In this document: positions 1 through 5,440 of the stretch, piece after piece | Layout of the letters: every line of letters starts with the position of its first letter | How positions within the stretch are numbered: position 1 is the first letter of the stretch | From: JAIVGV01 sp031425275 | Lineage (GTDB): Bacteria; Acidobacteriota; Blastocatellia; Pyrinomonadales; Pyrinomonadaceae | DNA: 12,555 nucleotides | Direction: 5' to 3' | NCBI GenBank assembly: GCA_031425275.1 | Contig: JANPJA010000130.1 | Span: 1-12,555 of the forward strand | The notes under the pieces: generated by a model | Seen by the model: only the letters and a program-made list of their open reading frames with translations | Databases searched by the model: none | Told to the model about the DNA's origin: nothing | Made by a program: the position numbers and the translations under genes

Positions 1-23
1 CACCCGTTACATCGTGGCATCTC

Positions 24-150
24 CCGCGTAAGGTTTTTCTCTGCGCCCCCCCCCCGCCCTCCGCCCCTCTGCGGTGAGTGCCTTTTGAACAGCCACGCAC
101 CGAAGAGGCGCAGAGGGCGCGGAGGGGGCGCAGAGAAAAACATTACGCGG
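24..150. repeat. Large imperfect palindrome of the CTCTGCG repeat family
   Basis: The left arm (about 24–73) and right arm (about 109–150) are reverse complements. The outer 22 nt of each arm match with one difference. The inner parts match except that the left arm carries a run of ten C (46–55) that lengthens it. The loop is about 35 nt. The arms contain the same CTCTGCG / CTCCGC words seen at 5337–5361 and 12328–12421, so this is one copy of an intergenic repeat family. The right arm ends 11 nt before the ankyrin gene start, so a transcript reading through would fold a strong hairpin beside its translation start. The arms are clear in the sequence. Any role as terminator, attenuator or mobile remnant is inference. 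Confidence 0.8.
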
Positions 151-161
151 AAGAAGCCTCG

Positions 162-944
162 ATGAAACGTCTGCTCGTCATCGCCGGACTAATAGCGGCC
201 GCGCTCGTCGCGGTCGCTATCGTCGTTTCGCTTCGGGGGCGGCGCATGAGTCCGGCCGGGACTGAGATGTCGAAGGCGGCGTCGGGCGGCGACGCGGCGG
301 CCGTCAAAGCTCTCGTGGCGGACGGCGCGGACGTGAACGCCCGCGACAATGGGTACACGCCGCTCATGTTCGCCGCGCGTGCCGGGAACGTGGAAGCGAT
401 CAAGGCTCTGATTGACGCCAAGGCCGATCTCAACCTGCGCGACTGCGCCGCGGACGACGGCTGGACGCCGCTCATCCACGCGATTCACAAGCGCCAGAAC
501 GCGGCGGCGCGCGCACTCGTCGAGCGCGGGGCCGACGTGAACGCCAGAGAGGGCGGGTGCGAAGAACAATTGGCCGAGGGCGGGCGGACGCCGCTGATGT
601 ACGCGGCGAGCTACGACAACGCCGAGATGGTGAAGTTTCTGTTGGAGCGCGGCGCGGACCCGCTGGCCGACTCGCGGGGCGAGAACGCTCTTACCTACGC
701 CGTCAGCGGCGCGGCCTACGGCAAGCTCGCCGACCTCGACCGCACGGCCGCGCCCTGCCCCGTCGAGACCGTCAAGGCGCTGCTCGCGAAAGCGCCCGAT
801 CTCATAGAGAGCGAGGGCACGCGCGACCGCGCGACCACCTACGTCCTGAAAAAGAAGTGCCCCGAATTGGCCGGCCTGCTCGAAGGCCAAAGAGTCACGC
901 CCACGAACACCACGGCCCCTCCGCGGGCAAGCGCGCAAAACTGA
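162..944 (+). CDS. Membrane-anchored ankyrin-repeat protein
   Basis: The protein has 260 aa. An N-terminal hydrophobic helix (residues about 4–23, preceded by MKR) is followed by a short basic stretch and then ankyrin repeats at about 36–61, 64–94, 100–130 and 141–172. The diagnostic phrases are GYTPLMFAA, GWTPLIHA and GRTPLMYAA, with repeated GADVNA or GADP ends. A degenerate repeat may follow (173–215), then a Thr/Pro/Ala tail. The likely topology is a single signal anchor with the repeats outside the cytoplasmic membrane, acting as a protein-binding surface; the partner is unknown. Cysteines at 95, 133, 199 and 233 lie in loops or insertions between repeats and could form disulfides in the periplasm. 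The start at 162 is preferred over an upstream ATG at 78. The upstream extension would be encoded by the repeat arm and would bury the hydrophobic helix. No strong Shine–Dalgarno is visible. The family is sure, the role is not known. Confidence 0.85.
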   Translation: MKRLLVIAGLIAAALVAVAIVVSLRGRRMSPAGTEMSKAASGGDAAAVKALVADGADVNARDNGYTPLMFAARAGNVEAIKALIDAKADLNLRDCAADDGWTPLIHAIHKRQNAAARALVERGADVNAREGGCEEQLAEGGRTPLMYAASYDNAEMVKFLLERGADPLADSRGENALTYAVSGAAYGKLADLDRTAAPCPVETVKALLAKAPDLIESEGTRDRATTYVLKKKCPELAGLLEGQRVTPTNTTAPPRASAQN

Positions 945-1085
945 AAATCACTGCGGAGAAAAATTGTGATACAACCTAACCTCGTCGGCCGACCCGTGCG
1001 CCCGCCCGCGCGGCTTCGCGCACAAACGATCTTTCCTCAAATGCGGCTGAACTCCGACGCCTGACGGCGCGTAAAGAGCACAGAC

Positions 1086-2048
1086 ATGGACACACCAGTC
1101 ATCGAACTCGACGGCCTGAGCGTGACGTTCGGCAAGCGTCAAATCCTGAGAGACCTGCGCGGTAGTTTGCGCGGCCGCGCCATCGGCCTGCTCGGCCCCA
1201 ACGGCGCGGGGAAGACGACGCTCATCCACACGCTCCTCGGTTTCCACGAGCCGAGCGCGGGCAGCTCGCGCATCTTCGGCGAGGACATCCTCAAGCACGA
1301 CAAGCGCGTGCGCGCCGGGATCGGCTACATGCCCGAGCGCGACTCCTTCATCTCGAAGATGTCGTGCGTCCACTTCGTCCGGCTGATGGCCGAACTCTCC
1401 GGCATCCCCTCGGACGCGGCGCTGGAACGCGCGCACGAAGCCCTCTTCTACGTGGGCTTGGGCGAGGCGCGCTACCGCCACGTCGAGACCTACTCGCTCG
1501 GCATGAAGCAGTTGGCGAAGCTCGCGCAGGCCATCGTCCACGGGCCGAAACTGATCATCCTCGACGAGCCGACCAACGGGCTCGACCCGCCGACGCGCCA
1601 GCGCATGATCCGGCTCATCCGCGAAATCCGCGACACCGGCCGCGCCCGCATCCTCCTCTCGTCGCACCTGCTGCGCGACGTGGAAGAGTGCTGCGACGAG
1701 ATACTCGTCCTCAAAGACGGGCGCATCGCGGCCAACTGCAATCTGGAAGAGGAGCGCAAGGCCAACCGCAAGTTCATCGAGCTGGAGACGCGCGTGGGTG
1801 ATCGCGCCTCGCTCGCGGAGGCGGTCGAGTCTTTGGGCTGCGAGTTCGCGCTCGTCGGCGAGCGGCGCATCAAGCTCGTCCTCCACGAGGGCATTGAGAT
1901 CGCCGATCTCTACCGGCTCGCCGACGAGCGGCAGGTGCAGATTCGCCGCCTCAACTTTAAGCGCGACTCGCTCGAAGACATTTTCCTCAAGGCGATGGAG
2001 CACAATAGTCTGGAGTCTAGAGTCTTGAGTCCAGAGTCAAGGAATTGA
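1086..2048 (+). CDS. ABC-2 type transporter ATP-binding protein (first ATPase)
   Basis: The 320-aa nucleotide-binding subunit is expected to power the permeases encoded downstream. Visible motifs are Walker A GPNGAGKT (37–44), signature YSLGMKQ (136–142), Walker B LIILDEP (156–162), D-loop NGLD (164–167) and switch His194. The Q-loop position reads YMPE, with Glu84 where classical ABC ATPases have Gln; this variant is common in ABC-2 exporters. Residues about 225–305 form the usual C-terminal extension, ending in the family-typical LEDIFLKAMEH. The last 12–14 residues (NSLESRVLSPESRN) look foreign because they are translated from the heptamer array at 2007–2041. The natural C-terminus has therefore probably been replaced or extended by the inserted block. 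The gene is separated from its permease by the four-helix-bundle gene. Substrate is unknown. Confidence 0.93.
   Translation: MDTPVIELDGLSVTFGKRQILRDLRGSLRGRAIGLLGPNGAGKTTLIHTLLGFHEPSAGSSRIFGEDILKHDKRVRAGIGYMPERDSFISKMSCVHFVRLMAELSGIPSDAALERAHEALFYVGLGEARYRHVETYSLGMKQLAKLAQAIVHGPKLIILDEPTNGLDPPTRQRMIRLIREIRDTGRARILLSSHLLRDVEECCDEILVLKDGRIAANCNLEEERKANRKFIELETRVGDRASLAEAVESLGCEFALVGERRIKLVLHEGIEIADLYRLADERQVQIRRLNFKRDSLEDIFLKAMEHNSLESRVLSPESRN
2007..2041 (+). repeat. Left heptamer array, AGTCTGG-type, five copies
   Basis: There are five consecutive 7-nt units, each beginning AGTC: agtctgg, agtctag, agtcttg, agtccag and agtcaag. The array lies in frame inside the 3' end of the first ABC ATPase gene. 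It ends 10 nt before the start codon of the four-helix-bundle gene. It is the reverse-complement counterpart of the array at 2424–2451, so the two arrays bracket that gene in inverted orientation. The units here are more diverged than on the right side. The pattern is read directly from the sequence. Confidence 0.85.
2039..2043 (+). promoter_or_regulatory. Ribosome binding site of the four-helix-bundle gene
   Basis: AAGGA lies 8 nt before the ATG at 2052. It overlaps the last unit of the left heptamer array, so the repeat border itself supplies the translation signal. It supports the chosen start codon. Confidence 0.6.
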
Positions 2049-2051
2049 CGA

Positions 2052-2423
2052 ATGGCCACCTTCAAGCGGTTTGAGGACATTCAAGCTTGGCAGAAAGCCA
2101 GATTGGTGACGCGGAAAGTATATCAGCTTACCGGCGCAGGCCGCTTCGCCAGAGACTTCGGACTGCGCGATCAAATTCAGCGCGCCAGCATCTCCATCAT
2201 GGCAAACATCGCAGAGGGGTTCGGGAGGCATTCTGATAAGGAATTCGCCCACTACCTCAATATGTCACACGGCTCGGCGGCGGAGGTTCAATCCCACCTG
2301 TACGTCGCCCTTGATTTGAAGTACATCGACCAAGACACGTTCGATGAATTGAATAACTTGCTGGACGAGATTTCGCGAATGACCCTCGTGCTGGCCCAGC
2401 GCCTCAGAGACTCGAATTTATGA
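2052..2423 (+). CDS. Four-helix-bundle protein, S23 / 23S rRNA intervening-sequence protein family
   Basis: The 123-aa protein is full length for the family (TIGR02436 / PF05635). It is recognised by FEDIQAWQKA near the N-terminus, VYQLT (23–27), DFGLRDQIQRA (35–45), SIMANIAEGFGR (48–59) and GSAAEVQSHLYVALDL (74–89). The whole length reads as amphipathic helices. Known homologues form oligomeric helical bundles. They include proteins encoded in insertions within 23S rRNA genes and, more distantly, the Avd accessory protein of diversity-generating retroelements. The cellular role of stand-alone members is unknown. Here the gene sits inside an ABC transporter operon, bracketed by inverted heptamer arrays. 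Its GC is about 54% by hand count over 2041–2400, against 60–70% in sampled lines of neighbouring genes. That supports acquisition as a unit. No reverse transcriptase or template/variable repeat is visible, so a retroelement role is not supported here. Confidence 0.92.
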   Translation: MATFKRFEDIQAWQKARLVTRKVYQLTGAGRFARDFGLRDQIQRASISIMANIAEGFGRHSDKEFAHYLNMSHGSAAEVQSHLYVALDLKYIDQDTFDELNNLLDEISRMTLVLAQRLRDSNL

Positions 2424-2451
2424 GACTCCAGACTCCAGACTCCAGACTCAG
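2424..2451 (+). repeat. Right heptamer array, CCAGACT-type, four copies
   Basis: Three identical gactcca units (2424–2430, 2431–2437, 2438–2444) are followed by gactcag (2445–2451). The array starts at the base right after the stop codon of the four-helix-bundle gene. Its unit is the reverse complement of the AGTCTGG-type unit at 2007–2041. The end of the array provides AGGA (2450–2453), 9 nt before the ATG of the next permease, a weak Shine–Dalgarno candidate. Confidence 0.88.
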
Positions 2452-2462
2452 GACTATTTCTT

Positions 2463-3392
2463 ATGGCAGTCTATGAGCACGGCTACCGGCCGTACGCGGG
2501 GCGGATGACGCCGGAGTGGTCGCGCTTCCTCGTCATCCCGCGCTACGCCTTGCGCGACACTTTCAAGTCGAAGTTCTTCCTCGGCTTCTTCGCGCTCTGC
2601 TTCCTCTACCCGCTGGTGGCGTCGATCATCGTCTATCTCCACCACAACACGAACGCGCTCGCGATGTTTAAGATCGACGTGCGTTCGCTGATCCCGATCA
2701 ACGCCTCGTTCTTCGAGTACTTCGTCACCTTCCAGGGCTGGCTCGCGTTCCTGCTGGCCGTGACGATGGGGCCGACGCTCGTCTCGCGCGACATGTCGAA
2801 CAACGCCGTCCCGCTCTACCTGTCGCGCCCCTTCTCGCGCACGGAGTACGTCGTCGGCAAGCTGAGCGTGCTGGGCGTGCTGCTCTCGCTCGTGACGTGG
2901 GTGCCGGGCCTCCTCCTGTTCTTCTTTCAGGCGTACCTCGAAGGGTTGGGCTGGCTCTGGTCGAACTTCTGGATCGCGGGCGCGATTTTCTTCGGCAGCG
3001 CCGTCTGGATCGTGCTGCTCGGTTTGCTCTCCCTCGCCGTCTCGGCCTTCGTCAAGTGGCGGGTGGTGGCGAGCGGCGCGCTGCTCGGCATGTTCTTCGT
3101 CCCGTCGGCCTTCGCCGAGATCGTCAACAACTTGTTCCTCACGCGCGTCGGCCACCTGTTCAGCCCCGGCGCGCTCATCAACAACATTTGGAAGGGTCTC
3201 TTCGGCACTTTCGTGCGCGAGACCGGGCGCGTCCGCGGGCGCATCACCGGCCCGATGCACGACAACGAGTTCGTCGACAAAGTCCTGTTGGAACCGCCGC
3301 TGTGGGCCTCGTGGCTCGTGCTCGCGCTCGTGTGCGCGTTCTGCCTGTGGCTGCTCTCGCGCAAAATCAGGGCCTACGAGGTGGTGAAATGA
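2463..3392 (+). CDS. ABC-2 type transporter permease (first permease)
   Basis: The protein is a 309-aa integral membrane subunit. Hydrophobic segments are at about 38–60, 88–108, 131–155, 169–195, 200–215 and 282–299, giving the six-helix layout usual for ABC-2 permeases. The cytoplasmic N-terminus has a Tyr/Gly-rich stretch (YEHGYRPYAG, 4–13). After the second helix comes the family-typical SRPFSRTEYVVGK (121–133). It should pair with one or both ATPases encoded in this operon to export an unknown substrate. Its start follows the right heptamer array by 11 nt. It ends in an ATGA overlap with the second ATPase, which implies translational coupling. If the heptamer-bracketed block is an insertion, this gene was originally directly behind the first ATPase. 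Confidence 0.9.
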   Translation: MAVYEHGYRPYAGRMTPEWSRFLVIPRYALRDTFKSKFFLGFFALCFLYPLVASIIVYLHHNTNALAMFKIDVRSLIPINASFFEYFVTFQGWLAFLLAVTMGPTLVSRDMSNNAVPLYLSRPFSRTEYVVGKLSVLGVLLSLVTWVPGLLLFFFQAYLEGLGWLWSNFWIAGAIFFGSAVWIVLLGLLSLAVSAFVKWRVVASGALLGMFFVPSAFAEIVNNLFLTRVGHLFSPGALINNIWKGLFGTFVRETGRVRGRITGPMHDNEFVDKVLLEPPLWASWLVLALVCAFCLWLLSRKIRAYEVVK

Positions 3393-4366
3393 CGACCGTC
3401 GCGGCCTCCGCCGCCATCGCACCCGCGAGCATGATCGTCTTCGACGACGTGTCGAAATTCTACGGCGAGATTCTCGGCGTCAACCGCGTGAACTTGCGGA
3501 TCGCGCCGGGCATCACGAGCCTCGTCGGCCCGAACGGTTCGGGCAAGACGACGCTGATGAATCTGATGACGGGTCTGCTGCGGCCCACGCGCGGACGCCT
3601 CTCGGTGCTCGGCACGCGCCCCGACCAGCCGGAAGAATTGTTCCGCAAGGTCGGCTACTGCTCGCAGTTCGACTCGTTCCCGCGCGGCGCGACGGGCCGC
3701 GACCTGATCGAGTTCTACCTCACCGTCCACGGCCACTCGCGCGCCGACGTGCGCGAGCTGACGCAAGCCGCCATCGACCGCGTCTCGATGAATGAAGCGG
3801 CCGACCGCAAGGTGGCGGGCTACAGCAAGGGGATGCGCCAGCGCATCCGGCTCGCGCAGTCGATCGCCCACGGGCCGCAGGTGCTGATCCTCGACGAGCC
3901 GCTGAACGGCCTCGACCCGATGGCCCGCGCCGAGATCATCCGGCTGTTCCGCCAGCTCGCCGACGAGGGGCTGTACCTGATCATCTCCTCGCACATCCTG
4001 CACGAGGTGGACATGATGTCGGACAACGTCATCCTGCTCCACAACGGCTACGTCGTGGCCGAGGGCGATGTCCACGGCGTCCGCGACGAGATCGTCGAAC
4101 AGCCGATGCAGATTCTCATCCGCTGCGACCGCCCGCAGTTTTTGGCCGCGCGGCTGTTCGAGCAGGAGCACACGGTCGAGGCGCGCATCCACGAAGACCG
4201 GCAGGGCCTGTTCGTCAAGACCCGCCGGCCCGACGATTTTTATCTGAGCCTGAACCGCATCGTCACCGAGTCGGGGCTGGCGATAGAGTCAATCGCGCCG
4301 GCCGACGACGATTTGAGCGCCGTCTATCAATACTTGATCAGTTCCGACGGGGGCGTTGTAAGATGA
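3389..4366 (+). CDS. ABC-2 type transporter ATP-binding protein (second ATPase)
   Basis: The 325-aa nucleotide-binding subunit is a paralogue of the first ATPase in the operon. Motifs are Walker A GPNGSGKT (47–54), Q-loop Gln93 in YCSQFD, signature YSKGMRQ (145–151), Walker B VLILDEP (165–171), D-loop NGLD (173–176) and switch His202. A C-terminal extension of about 100 residues follows, as in many drug or lipid exporters. The start at 3389 is chosen because it overlaps the permease stop as ATGA; the same frame stays open far upstream, but only as a shadow of the permease. An internal Met at residue 15 (3431) is an alternative start and would still keep the whole domain. Its stop overlaps the next permease start, again ATGA. 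Unlike the first ATPase it keeps a canonical Q-loop Gln. Confidence 0.93.
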   Translation: MTTVAASAAIAPASMIVFDDVSKFYGEILGVNRVNLRIAPGITSLVGPNGSGKTTLMNLMTGLLRPTRGRLSVLGTRPDQPEELFRKVGYCSQFDSFPRGATGRDLIEFYLTVHGHSRADVRELTQAAIDRVSMNEAADRKVAGYSKGMRQRIRLAQSIAHGPQVLILDEPLNGLDPMARAEIIRLFRQLADEGLYLIISSHILHEVDMMSDNVILLHNGYVVAEGDVHGVRDEIVEQPMQILIRCDRPQFLAARLFEQEHTVEARIHEDRQGLFVKTRRPDDFYLSLNRIVTESGLAIESIAPADDDLSAVYQYLISSDGGVVR

Positions 4367-5247
4367 GCACGACCGCCGAGACTCCGGAGAAACTAGTGAC
4401 CCGCGAAGAGACGAAAACCGAGACGAGCCGGCCGTGGTCGCTCTGGGCGCGGCAGACGTTCGCCATCCTCCGTCTGGAGATCAAGAAAAACTTCCTGAGC
4501 CGCCGCGCGCTCCTGCTCTACCTGCTCGCGAGCCTGCCGCTCGCGCTGCTGGGCTTGCTCGCGCTCATCCCGCCGGGCGCGGACGATTTCGCGGATTTCA
4601 GCCAGTTGAACGTCGTCTTCGCGGCGCTCTATAACGGGCTGATCCTGCGCACGCTCCTCTTCTTCGGCTGCGCGTGGGTGTTTATGAACTTGTTCCGCGG
4701 CGAGGTGGTGGACAGGAGTTTGCACTACTACTTCCTCGCGCCCGTCCGGCGCGAGGTGCTCGTGGTCGGCAAGTATTTGTCGGGGCTGACGGCGACGGCC
4801 GTGGTCTTCAGCCTGACCACCCTCGGCTCGATGTTCCTCCTGCTCTACCCGCACACGCCGGCCGAAAGCTCGCGCTACTTCCTCGACGGCCCCGGCCTCG
4901 GCCAGGCCCTGACCTACCTCGGCATCACGGTTCTGGCCTGCGTCGGCTACGGCGCGGTCTTCCTCATCGTGGGTCTGTTTTTCCGCAACCCGATCATCCC
5001 CGCGCTGGTGCTCTACGGGTGGGAGTGGATCAACTTCCTGCTCCCGCCGATGCTCAAGAAGGTGAGCGTCATCCACTACCTGCAATCGCTCGCGCCCGTG
5101 CCCATTCCCGACAGCCCCTTCGCGGTGCTGGCCGAGCCGACGCCCGCGTGGATCTCCGTGCCGAGCCTCTTCGTCTTCACGGCCCTCATCCTCGTCCTCG
5201 CCGGCCTCCACATCCGCCGCATGGAGATCAGCTACGCGGGCGAGTGA
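4363..5247 (+). CDS. ABC-2 type transporter permease (second permease)
   Basis: This is a 294-aa membrane protein. A hydrophilic, charged N-terminal tail (1–30) precedes hydrophobic segments at about 50–70, 87–110, 137–162, 184–207, 210–227 and 266–284. The stretch HYYFLAPVRREVLVVGKYLS (121–140) matches the ABC-2 permease motif found after the second helix and corresponds to SRPFSRTEYVVGK in the first permease. It overlaps the second ATPase by 4 nt and has no separate Shine–Dalgarno, so coupling is expected. It is the last gene of the transporter operon; a 21-bp-stem hairpin follows 28 nt after its stop. Substrate is unknown. The A-P-A-P order suggests either a heteromeric transporter or two related transporters made together. 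Confidence 0.88.
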   Translation: MSTTAETPEKLVTREETKTETSRPWSLWARQTFAILRLEIKKNFLSRRALLLYLLASLPLALLGLLALIPPGADDFADFSQLNVVFAALYNGLILRTLLFFGCAWVFMNLFRGEVVDRSLHYYFLAPVRREVLVVGKYLSGLTATAVVFSLTTLGSMFLLLYPHTPAESSRYFLDGPGLGQALTYLGITVLACVGYGAVFLIVGLFFRNPIIPALVLYGWEWINFLLPPMLKKVSVIHYLQSLAPVPIPDSPFAVLAEPTPAWISVPSLFVFTALILVLAGLHIRRMEISYAGE

Positions 5248-5275
5248 GACGGGAAAGTCAGAAGTCGGAACGATG

Positions 5276-5324
5276 AACGATGAAGGCGTGATCACTTCGC
5301 TTGAGTGATTACGCCTTCATCGTT
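5276..5324 (+). terminator. Long hairpin after the transporter operon, terminator-like
   Basis: The arms 5276–5296 and 5304–5324 are 21 nt each and pair with a single mismatch around a 7-nt loop. The stem is AT/GC mixed rather than GC-rich. What follows is only weakly T-rich (TTTCTC), so it may act as a terminator or mRNA end stabiliser rather than a textbook intrinsic terminator. It is placed between the permease stop and the next gene on the same strand. Confidence 0.6.
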
Positions 5325-5336
5325 TCTCATCCCAAC

Positions 5337-5361
5337 TTCTCTGCTCCGCGCCTCTGCGGCG
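5337..5361. repeat. Degenerate CTCTGCG-family repeat, single arm
   Basis: TTCTCTGC, CTCCGCG and CCTCTGCGGCG occur in the same order as in one arm of the palindromes at 24–150 and 12328–12421, with an internal deletion. No matching opposite arm is visible nearby. It probably is a decayed copy. The rest of 5362–5440 shows no feature I can support. Confidence 0.5.
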
Positions 5362-5440
5362 AGATGAGTCGCCTTACTCTCAACCGAAACAAGATGTTAA
5401 AGTCGCGCGCGGATTTCAAACCGGCCCCGTTGAACCGAGT

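Noticed and set aside
78..161. Upstream ATG extension of the ankyrin gene by 28 residues
   Set aside because: The extension is Arg/Glu-rich, comes largely from the palindromic repeat arm, and would place a charged segment before the signal anchor. The ATG at 162 is a better start.
961..993. Possible promoter or operator upstream of the ABC operon (TTGTGATACAA and GTCGGCCGAC palindromes)
   Set aside because: Both inverted repeats are short and no matching -35/-10 pair with good spacing could be seen. They are plausible by chance.
948..2003. Long minus-strand open frame opposite the first ATPase
   Set aside because: It mirrors the high-GC codon pattern of the + strand gene, which has all ABC motifs. 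The minus-strand product shows no recognisable domain. Similar antisense frames elsewhere in the window were left out for the same reason.
2007..2451. CRISPR or diversity-generating retroelement
   Set aside because: The repeats are only 7 nt with no spacers. No cas genes, reverse transcriptase or template/variable repeat pair is visible, although the four-helix-bundle family is distantly related to Avd.
2897..3388. Long 5' extension of the second ATPase frame
   Set aside because: This stretch is an Arg-rich shadow of the permease gene. The ATGA overlap at 3389 gives the normal ATPase N-terminus.
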